NCBI GenBank assembly: GCA_039806955.1
Contig: JBDHQI010000024.1
Location: 1-64,000 of the forward strand
Direction of reading: 5' to 3'
From: JADLHS01 sp039806955
GTDB lineage: Bacteria; Verrucomicrobiota; Verrucomicrobiia; Limisphaerales; JADLHS01
DNA length: 64,000 nucleotides
The position numbers and the translations under genes are program-made. The notes beneath the pieces are model-generated. The model saw only the letters and a list, made by a program, of their open reading frames with translations, did no database searches and was not told the DNA's origin. Below are positions 47,233-56,850 of this stretch, in pieces (positions within the stretch are counted from its first letter, which is position 1; the number at the start of each line of letters is the position of its first letter).

Positions 47233-49293
47233 TTATTGGCTGATCACGCGGAAATAAGCCGCTTCAGCAGTGTGGGGAAGGGTCGCGCTCGTTGCGCTGC
47301 TTGGGTTGCCGACGTTCTGCCACGAAGGATTGGTTAAATTGGTGGCCATTTGCAGTTGGTACAAACCCGGGCCGCCGGTCCAGTGTAACGTGACATGAGA
47401 TACATTCGTTTCGATGGAAAGAGTGATGGGCGCTCGCGAAACCATGATGCCGCCAGCCTGCGGTCCCCCGAGAGCTTGCACTTCCGCCGCGGACAGCGTG
47501 CGGTCAATGAAGCAAAAGCCGCGGAGATAAACTTCGTGGGTGTAAATGCCGGAAGTATCGCCTTCGTTGAACAGCAGTAGATCGGCGCCGGCATCGAAGC
47601 TGGAGTAAATCGCGTGGCGGCCATCGAGTACGGCGGTGCCGGTAAAGACCGGGTTGCCATTCACGTAGTATGCGACCACATTCGCGGCCAAATCCGCCGC
47701 AAAGGTGATCCGATACCAGGTGTCAGCGGTGATGAGTTCCGAGGCGGAATATCCGATCGCGCCAATCCCGATCGCGCCTTCATCACTGACGTAGAAATCC
47801 GCGTCGTTTTGGTTCGCCGGGTTGGTGTTAAAAAATGGAAACCAGTTGATGCTGCCGGGCAGGAGGACGTCGAAGATCAGAGTGTATTGGTTGATATAAG
47901 CGCCGCCGCCGTTAGGCTCGCTGTCGGTGCAGGTGACCAGATAACCATTGCTCTCCCCGGCGAATGCCGGCGCGTGGAGATATGTCGCTGGCTGGCCGTT
48001 GATGTGCGGCACGAGATTTCCGTCCGTGGTCCCAAAAGTGGTTTGGCTCTGCGTTGCGTCGCCATCCGCATAAGCCAACGTGCCATTGCCCAAAACCGGA
48101 GTCAGATCTCCGTTGGCGAAATTCCATTCGTACGTTGTAGTGCGCGAAATTTTGGTGGTGAACGACCAAACGTCGCCGGTTACCGTGCCTTCTGGCGTGA
48201 TTTCATCCACGCGCCAGTAATAAGTCGTTCCGGGCGCGAGATTGGTCGCCGTCAACAACGTGGCGGTGGTGTTGGTGAGGAGTTCGCTTGGCCCATTCGT
48301 ACCCCAATAGACCAGATGACTTGTGGCGTTGCTGCCGGGCAACCAACTGAGCACAGGATACGAAATGATGTTCGTGGCTTGATGCACCGGGATGGGGTGG
48401 CTGGCGCGAGCTAGGAGTGAGGGCGGAGTCAGCGTAAAAGTCGCGAGTACCGCTCGATGGTCAGACGGCCAGGGATTGATGCTGTTCCGTCCGTCCAGTT
48501 CGGCGGATTGCGTTGGCGTCGCCCCATCGTCGCTCCCGCTGTAATAGACGAAATCAATGCGATCAAAAACATTTTCGAGTTCATTGACGGGTTTGGGAGT
48601 CCAAGTGACGCCCGGATCGTCGTAGGCAAATTGGGGCGGAAACTGGCGGTTGCCCGGATACAACTCGCGGTAGGAATCTTTGAGGCCGGCATTGATGCAC
48701 GCAACGGACGTGGGCCACGGCAGGTCCGCATAATCGAGGTGTGAAGGCGCGTTGAAGTCGCCCGTCAAAAAGCAAGGATCGGGGCCATCCAGAATCAACT
48801 GCATCGTCGCCAGCAATTGCTTCAACGCCGGCAATCGGGTTTGATTTTCCAACTCCACCACGGCGGCCTGGGATTGTCCCTCGTTCAACGCGTACGGGCC
48901 GTAGGGATAGGGTGCGAGATGGCAGTTGAAAAGGTGAACCCGCTGTCCGGGGCTTGGTTGAACGGTCACGCCCCGCGAACCGCCGATATGATGCGTCATA
49001 ATGATCGGATACCGGCTGACAATGGAGCAGCCTGGTGCCGGCAAAACGTAAAAGCCAAGCGAATCGGCAATGGTTTGGGCGGCAGCGTTATTGCACTCCT
49101 GCAAACCGACCAGGTCCGCACCGGAAGTGCGGATGGCTTCAATACAATCGCTCAGACTATCACCGCCGTTCACCCAGATGTTAAAACTCATTACTTTCAA
49201 TTCGGTGATCGGCTGGGCCTGGAGTGATTCGGTCAGGGCTAAACAGCCAATCGCGCACCGGAGTAAAATTCGGATTTTCTTGTGGACGACCAT
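47233..49293 (-). CDS. Secreted endonuclease/exonuclease/phosphatase-LamG protein
   Basis: A 686-residue exported protein in four parts. After a signal peptide ('ILLRCAIGCLALTESLQA') comes an EEP domain with 'SFNIWVNGG', 'LVGLQECNN', 'FNCHLAPYPYGP', 'LTGDFNAPSHLDY' and 'WPSDHRAVLATF', the usual metal and catalytic residues. A fibronectin-like segment follows ('YWGTNGPSELL...TYYWRVDEITPEG'), then a LamG-like sandwich ('TWYRITFAADLAANVVAYYV'), then a C-terminal module 'YQLQMATNLTNPSWQNVG...AAYFRVISQ' related to the end of the MBG protein at 3-1040. It may cleave extracellular DNA or a phosphoester. ATG 49293 is chosen to avoid overlap with the GNAT gene. Confidence 0.85.
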   Translation of the reverse strand: MVVHKKIRILLRCAIGCLALTESLQAQPITELKVMSFNIWVNGGDSLSDCIEAIRTSGADLVGLQECNNAAAQTIADSLGFYVLPAPGCSIVSRYPIIMTHHIGGSRGVTVQPSPGQRVHLFNCHLAPYPYGPYALNEGQSQAAVVELENQTRLPALKQLLATMQLILDGPDPCFLTGDFNAPSHLDYADLPWPTSVACINAGLKDSYRELYPGNRQFPPQFAYDDPGVTWTPKPVNELENVFDRIDFVYYSGSDDGATPTQSAELDGRNSINPWPSDHRAVLATFTLTPPSLLARASHPIPVHQATNIISYPVLSWLPGSNATSHLVYWGTNGPSELLTNTTATLLTATNLAPGTTYYWRVDEITPEGTVTGDVWSFTTKISRTTTYEWNFANGDLTPVLGNGTLAYADGDATQSQTTFGTTDGNLVPHINGQPATYLHAPAFAGESNGYLVTCTDSEPNGGGAYINQYTLIFDVLLPGSINWFPFFNTNPANQNDADFYVSDEGAIGIGAIGYSASELITADTWYRITFAADLAANVVAYYVNGNPVFTGTAVLDGRHAIYSSFDAGADLLLFNEGDTSGIYTHEVYLRGFCFIDRTLSAAEVQALGGPQAGGIMVSRAPITLSIETNVSHVTLHWTGGPGLYQLQMATNLTNPSWQNVGNPSSATSATLPHTAEAAYFRVISQ

Positions 49294-49443
49294 GCCAGCA
49301 ATTTTGGCGGGACGTTGGAGCATGTCGAGCCGAGTTTTTCGACTGGAGGCGGATAACGCCACGTCCGGTCCGACTGATTCGAAAGTCGCGGTTGCGGGAT
49401 TGGTTGTCGCACCTTCACGACTTTGATTAAACTGCATTGCAAC

Positions 49444-49899
49444 ATGAAAATCCGCTCTGCCCGTCTGACCGATGCTTGGGTCATCGCCGAGTTCAATGCG
49501 CGTCTGGCGCACGAAACGGAGGGGCGACGCTTGGACGCGCGGCGCCTGCGTCTCGGGGTGCGGCGTTTGTTGTGTGACGCGAATAAAGGGATTTACTTTT
49601 TGGCGGAGCAGAATGGTACGGTAGTGGGGCAGTTATTGATTACGTTTGAATGGAGCGATTGGCGTAACGGCCATTTCTGGTGGATTCAGAGCGTGTATGT
49701 GTTGCCGGAGTTTCGCGGACAAGGGGTGTTTCGTGCGTTGCATGCCCAGGTGGCGAAGCGGGCCAGGGCGCGTCGCGATGTTTGTGGGTTGCGGCTTTAC
49801 GTGGATCAGGAGAATCGTCGCGCCCAGCGCGTCTATCGGCAACTGGGTTTGCAATCATCCCGTTACAAATTACTGGAACTTGATTTCGTGTTGAAATAG
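49444..49899 (+). CDS. GNAT-family N-acetyltransferase
   Basis: A 151-residue acetyl-CoA-dependent acetyltransferase. The CoA pyrophosphate loop is 'RGQGVFRALH' after 'IQSVYVLPEFRG', and the C-terminal beta-bulge follows 'RLYVDQENRRAQRVYRQLGL', which is the family's motif B. ATG 49444 ('MKIRSARLTDA') is the typical start; an in-frame ATG upstream adds seven residues. The substrate, small molecule or protein, cannot be told. It ends 13 bases before the esterase gene on the same strand. Confidence 0.88.
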   Translation: MKIRSARLTDAWVIAEFNARLAHETEGRRLDARRLRLGVRRLLCDANKGIYFLAEQNGTVVGQLLITFEWSDWRNGHFWWIQSVYVLPEFRGQGVFRALHAQVAKRARARRDVCGLRLYVDQENRRAQRVYRQLGLQSSRYKLLELDFVLK

Positions 49900-49912
49900 C
49901 AAAGCTCTGGTC

Positions 49913-50710
49913 ATGATTTCATACTATCAACTCCTTGGAACAATGATCGTCGCCATGTTCTTCCCGACCTTCGCGCAAACCTCCGATCCGATTCCGGCGT
50001 TGCCGGCCCCGCAGAATTTTCATCTCTACCTGATGCTGGGGCAATCGAACATGTCGGGTCGCGGCGAGGTGGAAGCGGAAGATAAAACTCCACATTCACG
50101 CGTGCTCATGCTGACGACCAATGGCGAGTGGCGGCTGGCGATTGAACCGATTACGCACGATCGTCCGAAGATCATTGGGGTGGGGCCGGGACTCGCTTTT
50201 GGCAAAGCCATGGCTGCCGCCGCGCCGGACGCGACGATTGGTTTGATTCCGTGCTCGGTGGGCGGAACGCCGCTCGAACGCTGGCAGCGGGGTGGTGATC
50301 TGTATTCCAATGCGGTCCACCGAGCGCGATTGGGGCTGGCGTCGGGCACGCTCAAGGGCGTGATCTGGCATCAAGGTGAGAATGATTGCACTCCGGACTT
50401 GGCGCCAAGCTATGGGCGGCGCCTCACGCAGATGATCCGTGATTTTCGCGCGGAGTTGGGCGCGCCGAAGCTGCCGTTTGTGGTAGGACAACTCGGAGAA
50501 TTCCTCGCCATGCGTCAGACGAATCCGGTTCCGGAGGCACGTCTGGTCAATGCGGCGTTGGCCGCCTTGCCGGAGCAGCTTGAGTTGACCGCGTGCGTCA
50601 GTAGCGCGGGTTTAGCGCACAAAGGAGACGAGCTGCATTTTGACAGCGCGTCCCAGCGGGAGTTGGGCCGTCGCTTCGCGCGAGCGATGTTGGAGCTTGA
50701 GTCGCGCTGA
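49913..50710 (+). CDS. Secreted SGNH/CE6-like carbohydrate (sialate) O-acetylesterase
   Basis: A 265-residue exported esterase with signal peptide ('LLGTMIVAMFFPTFA'). 'LMLGQSNMSGRG' carries the catalytic serine, 'VGGTPLERWQRGG' the oxyanion glycine, 'GVIWHQGENDC' the block III residues, and 'KGDELHFDS' the Asp-x-x-His. This is the layout of sialate O-acetylesterase and CE6 xylan acetylesterases. It would remove acetyl groups from polysaccharides outside the cell, in line with the other exported carbohydrate enzymes here. Confidence 0.87.
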   Translation: MISYYQLLGTMIVAMFFPTFAQTSDPIPALPAPQNFHLYLMLGQSNMSGRGEVEAEDKTPHSRVLMLTTNGEWRLAIEPITHDRPKIIGVGPGLAFGKAMAAAAPDATIGLIPCSVGGTPLERWQRGGDLYSNAVHRARLGLASGTLKGVIWHQGENDCTPDLAPSYGRRLTQMIRDFRAELGAPKLPFVVGQLGEFLAMRQTNPVPEARLVNAALAALPEQLELTACVSSAGLAHKGDELHFDSASQRELGRRFARAMLELESR

Positions 50711-50735
50711 CCAAGGATTGGCTTCTCCCCTGCGG

Positions 50736-52409
50736 CTACGCGGCTGGCGAAGGCGTCTGCCCGCGGTTCGTTTCATCGGTGCCGGCGGGCGCACCCGGTT
50801 TGGGTTTTTTGATGCGCGCTTCGGTGCGCTGGATTTCATCAGCGACCGTTGTGAGGTGCTGGCTGATGCGTCGCAAGCTGTCGAGCATATCGAGGAAAAC
50901 CAGGTTGGACAGCAGTGCCGCGTCATTGCCGGGACGCAGGTGTTCGTAATGACTTTGCTTTTTGGTCGCGCAGCGGGCGGCCACACTTTCACCCACTTGA
51001 ATCAACTGTTGCGCGGTGTCCCGATCGCGGGTGGTGAGCCAACTGGTGATGAGCTGGAACTGTTGCAGCGTTTGCAGGTAAATTTCGTGCAGCACGGTTT
51101 CGTTCTCGGGCGCGAACTGCAGTTGATCGGCCTGTTGCTTCTCCACGGTGTGCAGAAAATGTTTTTCGATGATGTCGCCCACCGTTTCCAGTTCGCTGGA
51201 GCACGTCAATAGAATGAAATGCCAGCGGCGGTCGGGATCGTTCAGCTCCCCGATGCGACTCAGATACAACATCAATTGGCGGTTGATCTCGTCAATCGTG
51301 TCGTCCTGATGACGGATGGCTTTCAGATTGCCGCCATCTTCCGTCGTCCGGACCAGCCAGACTTTTTGTAGCATCTCGCGCACTTCATCCGTCATCCGCA
51401 GAGTTTCCCGCGTGGCGTTGGCCAGAGCCACCGAGGTGGATTCCAACGCTTGCGGGTCCAAAAACGTTTTTCGGGCCAGCGTGGCGGCGGGATCGACTCC
51501 GATCCAGCGGCGCACCCACGCCAGCAGTCCGTTCAAAAAGGGCAGCGCAATGATGGCGGCCACCAGATTGAAAGCAGTTTGCAGAAACGCCAATTGATGC
51601 GACACCGGTAATCCAAGCGCCGGCGACAAAAGGAAATTTAGTGGCCCGAGCGCCAGCACCAGGACTGCGGCCACCGCCTTGACGATGAGATTGGCCCAGC
51701 CCAATCGCCGTCCTTCCCCATCATTCCAAACGCAGAACAGCGAGGTGCAGCCGATGCCGAGGTTGGTGCCGACAATCCAAGTGACAAAAAGTGAGGCGGG
51801 CAGGGCGCCACCCGTCGCCAGACCGATGGCCAGACCGATGGCCGCGGTGGAACTTTGCAACAGGATTGCGGCGATGGCCGCGCCACCCCCCAACAGGACC
51901 GGGTAGTGGTTGAGGATGCGGAAGACTTCTTTCACCTCCTGGTTCTGAATGAAGAGGGTTGCCGCCTGGTGAAAGAAATCCATTGCCAGGAAAATGAATC
52001 CCAACGAAAGGAGACACTGGCCGATGCCACGGATGCGGGGCCGCGTGGTGAACTGAAATCCGACCACGCCAAAAAAGAGCATCAGTCCCACGTAATTTTC
52101 AACCTGAAAAGCGGCGATGTTCACGAGCAACGTCATGCCGACGTTGGCGCCAAGCAACATGGCCAGCACCTTGTCCGTGGTGATTTTGCCGCTGCTGGCA
52201 AATTGCATGGTGAGCAGCGAGAGACCGGTCGAGGACGGTGCAACGGTGCCGGTGACGGCTCCGGCCAACATGGCTTGCGCCCGGTTTTTTGTGGCTTTTT
52301 CCAGCCAGACAATCAGGCGTCCGCCGAAAAGACGATCCAGGCCCTTGCGTAAAAAACGCACGCCAAAGGTGATCAAAGCCAGACCGGCTGCCAGTTTAAT
52401 CAGGAACAT
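50736..52409 (-). CDS. Na+/phosphate symporter with PhoU-like domain
   Basis: A 557-residue NptA/YjbB-type protein. Two inverted repeats carry 'VAPSSTGLSLLTMQF' and 'LLQSSTAAIGLAIGLA', the QSS-type motifs that bind sodium and phosphate. About eight to ten membrane segments fill the first 320 residues. The rest is helical and PhoU-like ('HQDDTIDEINRQLMLYLSRI', 'LLTCSSELETVGDIIEKH'). In the first repeat 'APSS' stands where QSS is usual, a small deviation. ATG 52409 is preferred to an upstream TTG. The protein likely exports or imports phosphate, controlled by its own PhoU domain. Confidence 0.88.
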   Translation of the reverse strand: MFLIKLAAGLALITFGVRFLRKGLDRLFGGRLIVWLEKATKNRAQAMLAGAVTGTVAPSSTGLSLLTMQFASSGKITTDKVLAMLLGANVGMTLLVNIAAFQVENYVGLMLFFGVVGFQFTTRPRIRGIGQCLLSLGFIFLAMDFFHQAATLFIQNQEVKEVFRILNHYPVLLGGGAAIAAILLQSSTAAIGLAIGLATGGALPASLFVTWIVGTNLGIGCTSLFCVWNDGEGRRLGWANLIVKAVAAVLVLALGPLNFLLSPALGLPVSHQLAFLQTAFNLVAAIIALPFLNGLLAWVRRWIGVDPAATLARKTFLDPQALESTSVALANATRETLRMTDEVREMLQKVWLVRTTEDGGNLKAIRHQDDTIDEINRQLMLYLSRIGELNDPDRRWHFILLTCSSELETVGDIIEKHFLHTVEKQQADQLQFAPENETVLHEIYLQTLQQFQLITSWLTTRDRDTAQQLIQVGESVAARCATKKQSHYEHLRPGNDAALLSNLVFLDMLDSLRRISQHLTTVADEIQRTEARIKKPKPGAPAGTDETNRGQTPSPAA

Positions 52410-52531
52410 GAATCCACGCGTTGCCAACGCCTGCCCGCCAAGACTAGAGGCGACGTTTGTTGTCGCAATAGCATAATCGTCCTCCGGCGGTCATTGCCGG
52501 AAATTCTGCGAGATGAGGTCACGCTCGAACC

Positions 52532-52822
52532 TTACTTGCGAGCGGAAGACTTGCGGTGAATCTGATCCTTCTTCTCTGCCAAGTCGAACTGAATGGCCTG
52601 GCGTTCCTTGCTGAGTTGTTGTTGCAGAAATTCAATTTTTTCAAAGTCGCCCGCCACCGCGGCGGCGCTAATTGCACTCTGAAGTGCAATTTCGCGTTCA
52701 GCAATTTTGGCTTTGGCCTTGGCTTCCAGTTCAGCGATTTCCTGTTTCTGCCGGTCCGTTAGTTTGGCGGTCGGAGACGCTTTTTCCAGGCGTTCCATGG
52801 CGAGTTCGTATGCGGATTTCAT
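52532..52822 (-). CDS. Small coiled-coil protein
   Basis: A 96-residue charged protein, nearly all helix: 'QKQEIAELEAKAKAKIAERE' and 'FEKIEFLQQQLSKERQAIQF' show heptad-like spacing. Small conserved proteins of this kind occur in planctomycetes and verrucomicrobia; no function is known to me. It stands alone between a phosphate transporter and a divergent HAD gene. Confidence 0.65.
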   Translation of the reverse strand: MKSAYELAMERLEKASPTAKLTDRQKQEIAELEAKAKAKIAEREIALQSAISAAAVAGDFEKIEFLQQQLSKERQAIQFDLAEKKDQIHRKSSARK

Positions 52823-53019
52823 AAAATTACGGTTGATTTCCCGGCCTTCAGTCTAGTCGTTCAGTCCTCAGCGTCGCAAATCCGTAAATTCCGTCGCCCC
52901 CAAGTTCGTTCACGCATTCCAGACGGTCAGACTCCATGACGGGGAACTGACGCAGAATCGAGCGGCAGCATCGGGCTTGGCTTGGGTGGGGTTGATTTGA
53001 TTATACTGAGGCCCTGACG

Positions 53020-53793
53020 ATGAGTTTGCCGATCAAGTTAATCTCCACCGATTTCGACGGAACGCTGTTTGCCGAATTTGAAAACCCACCCATTCCGGCG
53101 CGCTTCGCGGAATTGATCGGCGATCTGCAACGGCGCGGCGCCAAGTGGGTGATCAACACCGGCCGCGAAATGTCGAGCTTGATGGAATCGCTGGCGCGCG
53201 CCGGGCTGGAAGTGCGTCCGGATTTTTTGGTGTTGGTGGAACGGGAGATTTATCAGCACAACGGCGCACGTTACGTGCCGGTTGAGCCTTGGAACACGAC
53301 GTGTCGCGAGGATCACGAACAGTTGTTTGATCGCGTGCGCCCGGAAGTGGCGGGGTTGATGGACTGGGTGAACGAGCGGTTCGACGCGACGGTTTATGCG
53401 GATGCGTGGTCGCCGTTTTGTTTAATCGCGCGGAATACCCAGGATGCGGACGCGGTTCATGATCGCCTGGACGGATTCTGCCGCCAGTTTCCCGAACTGA
53501 CCGTGGTGCGCAATGATGTGTATGCGCGCTTCAGTCATGTGAACTATAACAAGGGCACGGCTCTCGCCGAATTGATGCGCCGACTGGAAGTAACCAACAC
53601 TGAAGTTCTGGCAGCGGGGGATCATTTGAACGATCTGCCCATGTTACAAAACAGGTTCTCGCGGCATTTGGTGGCGCCGTCAAACGCCATTCCGGCGGTG
53701 AAGGAATTGGTCGAAAAGCAGAATGGATTTGTCAGTCGGCAACCGTGCGGTCACGGCGTGGTTGAAGGGATGGAAAACGCATTGCGTCAGTGA
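53020..53793 (+). CDS. HAD-superfamily (Cof/SPP-type) phosphatase
   Basis: A 257-residue haloacid-dehalogenase phosphatase. Motif I is 'STDFDGTLF' (nucleophile Asp in DxD), motif II is 'VINTGREMSS', the motif III lysine is in 'NYNKGTALAEL' and motif IV is 'AAGDHLNDLPML'. A type C2 cap lies between motifs II and III, as in sugar-phosphate phosphatases. A TATACT box at 53002-53007 lies close before the start, with no clear -35. The substrate is probably a sugar phosphate. Confidence 0.87.
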   Translation: MSLPIKLISTDFDGTLFAEFENPPIPARFAELIGDLQRRGAKWVINTGREMSSLMESLARAGLEVRPDFLVLVEREIYQHNGARYVPVEPWNTTCREDHEQLFDRVRPEVAGLMDWVNERFDATVYADAWSPFCLIARNTQDADAVHDRLDGFCRQFPELTVVRNDVYARFSHVNYNKGTALAELMRRLEVTNTEVLAAGDHLNDLPMLQNRFSRHLVAPSNAIPAVKELVEKQNGFVSRQPCGHGVVEGMENALRQ

Positions 53794-53885
53794 GCCAAGA
53801 ATGGCCGTGAAGACATTTCTGCGCGGGGTTCGTGCGCTTGGACGATCGTAACGCGTCCGAGTTGAGGTGTTGCGATGGGAAGAAA

Positions 53886-53913
53886 TTGACACTGCTTGAA
53901 CGCCTGATACCCT
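53886..53913 (+). promoter_or_regulatory. Possible promoter of the oxidoreductase genes
   Basis: TTGACA (53886-53891) and TACCCT (53908-53913) are 16 bases apart, 80 bases before the start of the alpha subunit gene. The -35 is perfect, the -10 weak. The rest of the gap 53794-53992 shows nothing else I can name. Confidence 0.35.
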
Positions 53914-53992
53914 ACCCACGAGCATAGCTTCCGGATGGGATGGTGGAGGTGTTCCCCGCCCGGCCATCACGGTATGCGAGCAGACTATTTGC

Positions 53993-55816
53993 ATGAGCGA
54001 TTCAATCGTAACCACGAGCAACGCGGGCCCGGTCCCACAACACTCAGCCATTTCCGAAGCGGTGATTCGCATCGCCGGTAATTCCCAGGACGGCATCCAG
54101 GCCATCGGCGGTTTTCTCGCCCGCCTCGCCGGGCGCAGCGAACAAGAGGTCATGACGTTTATGACCATTCCGTCCACAATCTCCGGCGGGCCTTCCATTT
54201 TTCAGGTGCGAATTGGCTCCGGAGAAGTTCTGAGTTCGGGTGATGAAGCCGATGTGCTTCTGGCTTTTTACCAACACTCTTACGAAGGCCATATCGGTTC
54301 GCTCAAGAAGGGCGGCATTGTGCTGTATGATGCCGATCACGTCGAACCCCAACCCGAGTTGCAGCCAATCTACCGTCATATCGGCGTCAAAATTTCCAGC
54401 CTCACCATCGAAGCCATCGGTGGGACCGCCAAGGACAAGGGTAAGAACATCTTCGCACTCGGATTGCTGGCGCGCATGTTTGATTTGAATTTACCCAAGC
54501 TGGAAAAATTGATCGCCGAACGCTTTGCGGGAAAAGACGGCAGCATCGTTAAAAATGCTCTTAGCGCCTTCCATGCGGGTTATTCTTACACGTTGGATGG
54601 AGTGATGAGTACCTTTATGTTTCGCAGCGGCGCGAAGCGTGAAGGCACGCAGGTGGTGATGAATGGCAACGAGGCGCTGGCTTACGGCATCATTGCGGCG
54701 GGAGTGCGTTTTGGGGCCAGCTATCCCATCACGCCGTGGTCGGACGTCATGGAAATTTTGCGTCGTGAACTGCCAAAATACGGCGGGCTGTTCATTCAGT
54801 GCGAAGACGAAATCGCCGCGATCTCGATGGCCATTGGCTCGAGTTACGGCGGACGCGTGGCGGTGACTGGATCAAGTGGTCCGGGCATTTCACTCAAGAC
54901 CGAAGCGCTTGGCTGGGCGGTCATGGCGGAAATGCCCCTGGTGGTGGTGGACGTGCAACGCGGCGGTCCTTCGACCGGCATGCCCACGAGTACCGAGCAG
55001 TCGGATTTGAACATTGCCTGTTTTGGCGGGCACGGCGACGCGCCGCGAGTTGTCATTGCTCCGACGAACGTGGAGGATTGTTTTTATTCGGCCATCGAGG
55101 CCGTCAACATGGCGCGGAAGTACAGCGTACCGGTGATTTTGCTGACTGATCAGGGAATTGCCACGCGGATTGAAGCCTTCCCCGAACCGGATTTGAAGCG
55201 GGTTTGCCAGGATATTTCGCCTGATCTTAGTCCGCTGGCGGAACACAAGCCGTATGATCTCACGACGGCCGATGGGGTGACGCATCACGCGCCGCCGGGC
55301 ACCTGGATTCAAAACGGAAAGTACCCGGTGGTGACGGGATTGGAACACGATGAATTCGGCCATCCGACCAGCTCTCCGAAATTACACGCGCAGATGTCGG
55401 TCAAGCGTCGCAAAAAGCTCCAGGCGCTGGCGGCAACCTTGCCGCTGCCGGAAATTTATGGCGCGAACACGGGAGATACGCTTTTGGTCGGATGGGGTTC
55501 GACACAAGGTCCGATTCGGGAAGCGGTGGACCGCGCTCGAGCGGGCGGCGACAGCCTTGCGGCAATTCACATCAAACACATTAATCCGCTGCCGTCCGGT
55601 CTGGAAGCGATCTTTGCCAAATTCAAACACGTGCTGGTGATCGAAATGAACGACGAAGGACTATATGGCTATGGGCAGTTGGGGATGGTGTTGCGCGCCC
55701 GGTTTTGTGATCCGAAAATTCGCGGTTTGAACAAAACTGACGGGCTGCCCTTCAAAGTTCGTGAAATTCTCGCCGGCGTGCCGGCGAAACTGGCTGCCAA
55801 CGGACACCAATCATAA
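53993..55816 (+). CDS. korA: 2-oxoacid:ferredoxin oxidoreductase, fused gamma-alpha subunit
   Basis: A 607-residue subunit. The first 190 residues are the gamma domain ('AGNSQDGIQAIGGFLARLAG'), the remainder is the alpha pyrimidine domain with 'GASYPITPWSDVMEIL', 'QCEDEIAAISMAIGSSYGG' and 'TGSSGPGISLKTEALGWAV'. With the beta subunit 19 bases downstream it forms the two-subunit KorAB type, which decarboxylates 2-oxoglutarate (or pyruvate) to the acyl-CoA and reduces ferredoxin. Absence of a separate delta ferredoxin domain agrees with the KorAB class. Substrate choice is inferred from the fused form only. No ferredoxin gene is near. Confidence 0.9.
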   Translation: MSDSIVTTSNAGPVPQHSAISEAVIRIAGNSQDGIQAIGGFLARLAGRSEQEVMTFMTIPSTISGGPSIFQVRIGSGEVLSSGDEADVLLAFYQHSYEGHIGSLKKGGIVLYDADHVEPQPELQPIYRHIGVKISSLTIEAIGGTAKDKGKNIFALGLLARMFDLNLPKLEKLIAERFAGKDGSIVKNALSAFHAGYSYTLDGVMSTFMFRSGAKREGTQVVMNGNEALAYGIIAAGVRFGASYPITPWSDVMEILRRELPKYGGLFIQCEDEIAAISMAIGSSYGGRVAVTGSSGPGISLKTEALGWAVMAEMPLVVVDVQRGGPSTGMPTSTEQSDLNIACFGGHGDAPRVVIAPTNVEDCFYSAIEAVNMARKYSVPVILLTDQGIATRIEAFPEPDLKRVCQDISPDLSPLAEHKPYDLTTADGVTHHAPPGTWIQNGKYPVVTGLEHDEFGHPTSSPKLHAQMSVKRRKKLQALAATLPLPEIYGANTGDTLLVGWGSTQGPIREAVDRARAGGDSLAAIHIKHINPLPSGLEAIFAKFKHVLVIEMNDEGLYGYGQLGMVLRARFCDPKIRGLNKTDGLPFKVREILAGVPAKLAANGHQS

Positions 55817-55835
55817 TCTCAATCCATTGCAAGTT

Positions 55836-56759
55836 ATGAACGAATCTGCTCCTCAAACCTTGACGCCGCGAGTTCCCGTAACGGAGGAACGTAAAGGACT
55901 CACTAAAAAGCAAATGGCCGCGGATCATCCGACTTGGTGTCCCGGTTGCGGTGATTTTTCCGTGTTGGCGCTGCATTTCAAGCTGATTGAAAAGCGGAAG
56001 CTGCATCACGAGAAAATCACCACGATCGCTGGCATTGGCTGTTCGAGCCGGTTTCCTTATTTCGTGCAGGCGCATGGGGTTCATTTCATTCACGGTCGCG
56101 CGTTGCCGTTTGCCAGCGGCCTGTCGCTGAGCCGGCCGGATTTGCATGTATTTGTGTTTGGTGGTGATGGCGATGCCTTCTCGATTGGCGGCAATCATTT
56201 CAACCACGCCGCGCGCAAAAACATCAAGCTGACGTATTGCGTGATGGACAACTGGGTTTATGGCCTGACCAAAAAGCAGACTTCACCCACGTCGCCCCTG
56301 GGTTTCAAAAGCAAGACCGACGTCTGGGGCGCGGTGGATTATCCCATCAACCCGATGAAACAAGCCATCGCGGCGGGCGCCACCTTTGTGGCGCGCACCA
56401 CGCACACCAATCCCAACCATGTGTTGCAGATGATGGAAGCGGCCATGGATCACAATGGTTTCAGTTTTATCGAGTGTCTGAGCGAGTGTGTCGAATTTTA
56501 TCCTGGCGCATTTGACACCAGTAATCCACGCAAAGGCGGCATGTTTAATCTGGTGCCGGAAAATCATGATCCCACCGATGAGCTGGCCGCCTACAAACTG
56601 GCCGACGAACCGTTTCCCGGATATTTCGGGGTCTTCTATCAAGTCAAGAAGCCCACCAAGAACGACAAGGAAGCAGAGATCATCCAGGGCATGCGGCAAA
56701 AATTCAAAGACCTTTCGGACTGGGAGATTTTGCAAAAAAACTTTGACCGGCTGAAATAA
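55836..56759 (+). CDS. korB: 2-oxoacid:ferredoxin oxidoreductase beta subunit
   Basis: A 307-residue thiamine-diphosphate subunit. 'PTWCPGCGDFSVL' and 'GIGCSSRFPYF' provide cysteines for the [4Fe-4S] cluster and 'FGGDGDAFSIGGNHFNHAAR' is the ThDP/magnesium motif. 'YGLTKKQTSPTSP' is standard in KorB. ATG 55836 is used because the longer in-frame ORF starts inside korA. It partners the fused alpha subunit gene just upstream. Confidence 0.92.
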   Translation: MNESAPQTLTPRVPVTEERKGLTKKQMAADHPTWCPGCGDFSVLALHFKLIEKRKLHHEKITTIAGIGCSSRFPYFVQAHGVHFIHGRALPFASGLSLSRPDLHVFVFGGDGDAFSIGGNHFNHAARKNIKLTYCVMDNWVYGLTKKQTSPTSPLGFKSKTDVWGAVDYPINPMKQAIAAGATFVARTTHTNPNHVLQMMEAAMDHNGFSFIECLSECVEFYPGAFDTSNPRKGGMFNLVPENHDPTDELAAYKLADEPFPGYFGVFYQVKKPTKNDKEAEIIQGMRQKFKDLSDWEILQKNFDRLK

Positions 56760-56850
56760 TGCCTCCCAAACGACCCGCGCCAGCCATCCGGCGCCATTCG
56801 CCAGCACATCGGTACTTGGCAGGAAAGGGGATAATTCTTACGGTAGCCCC

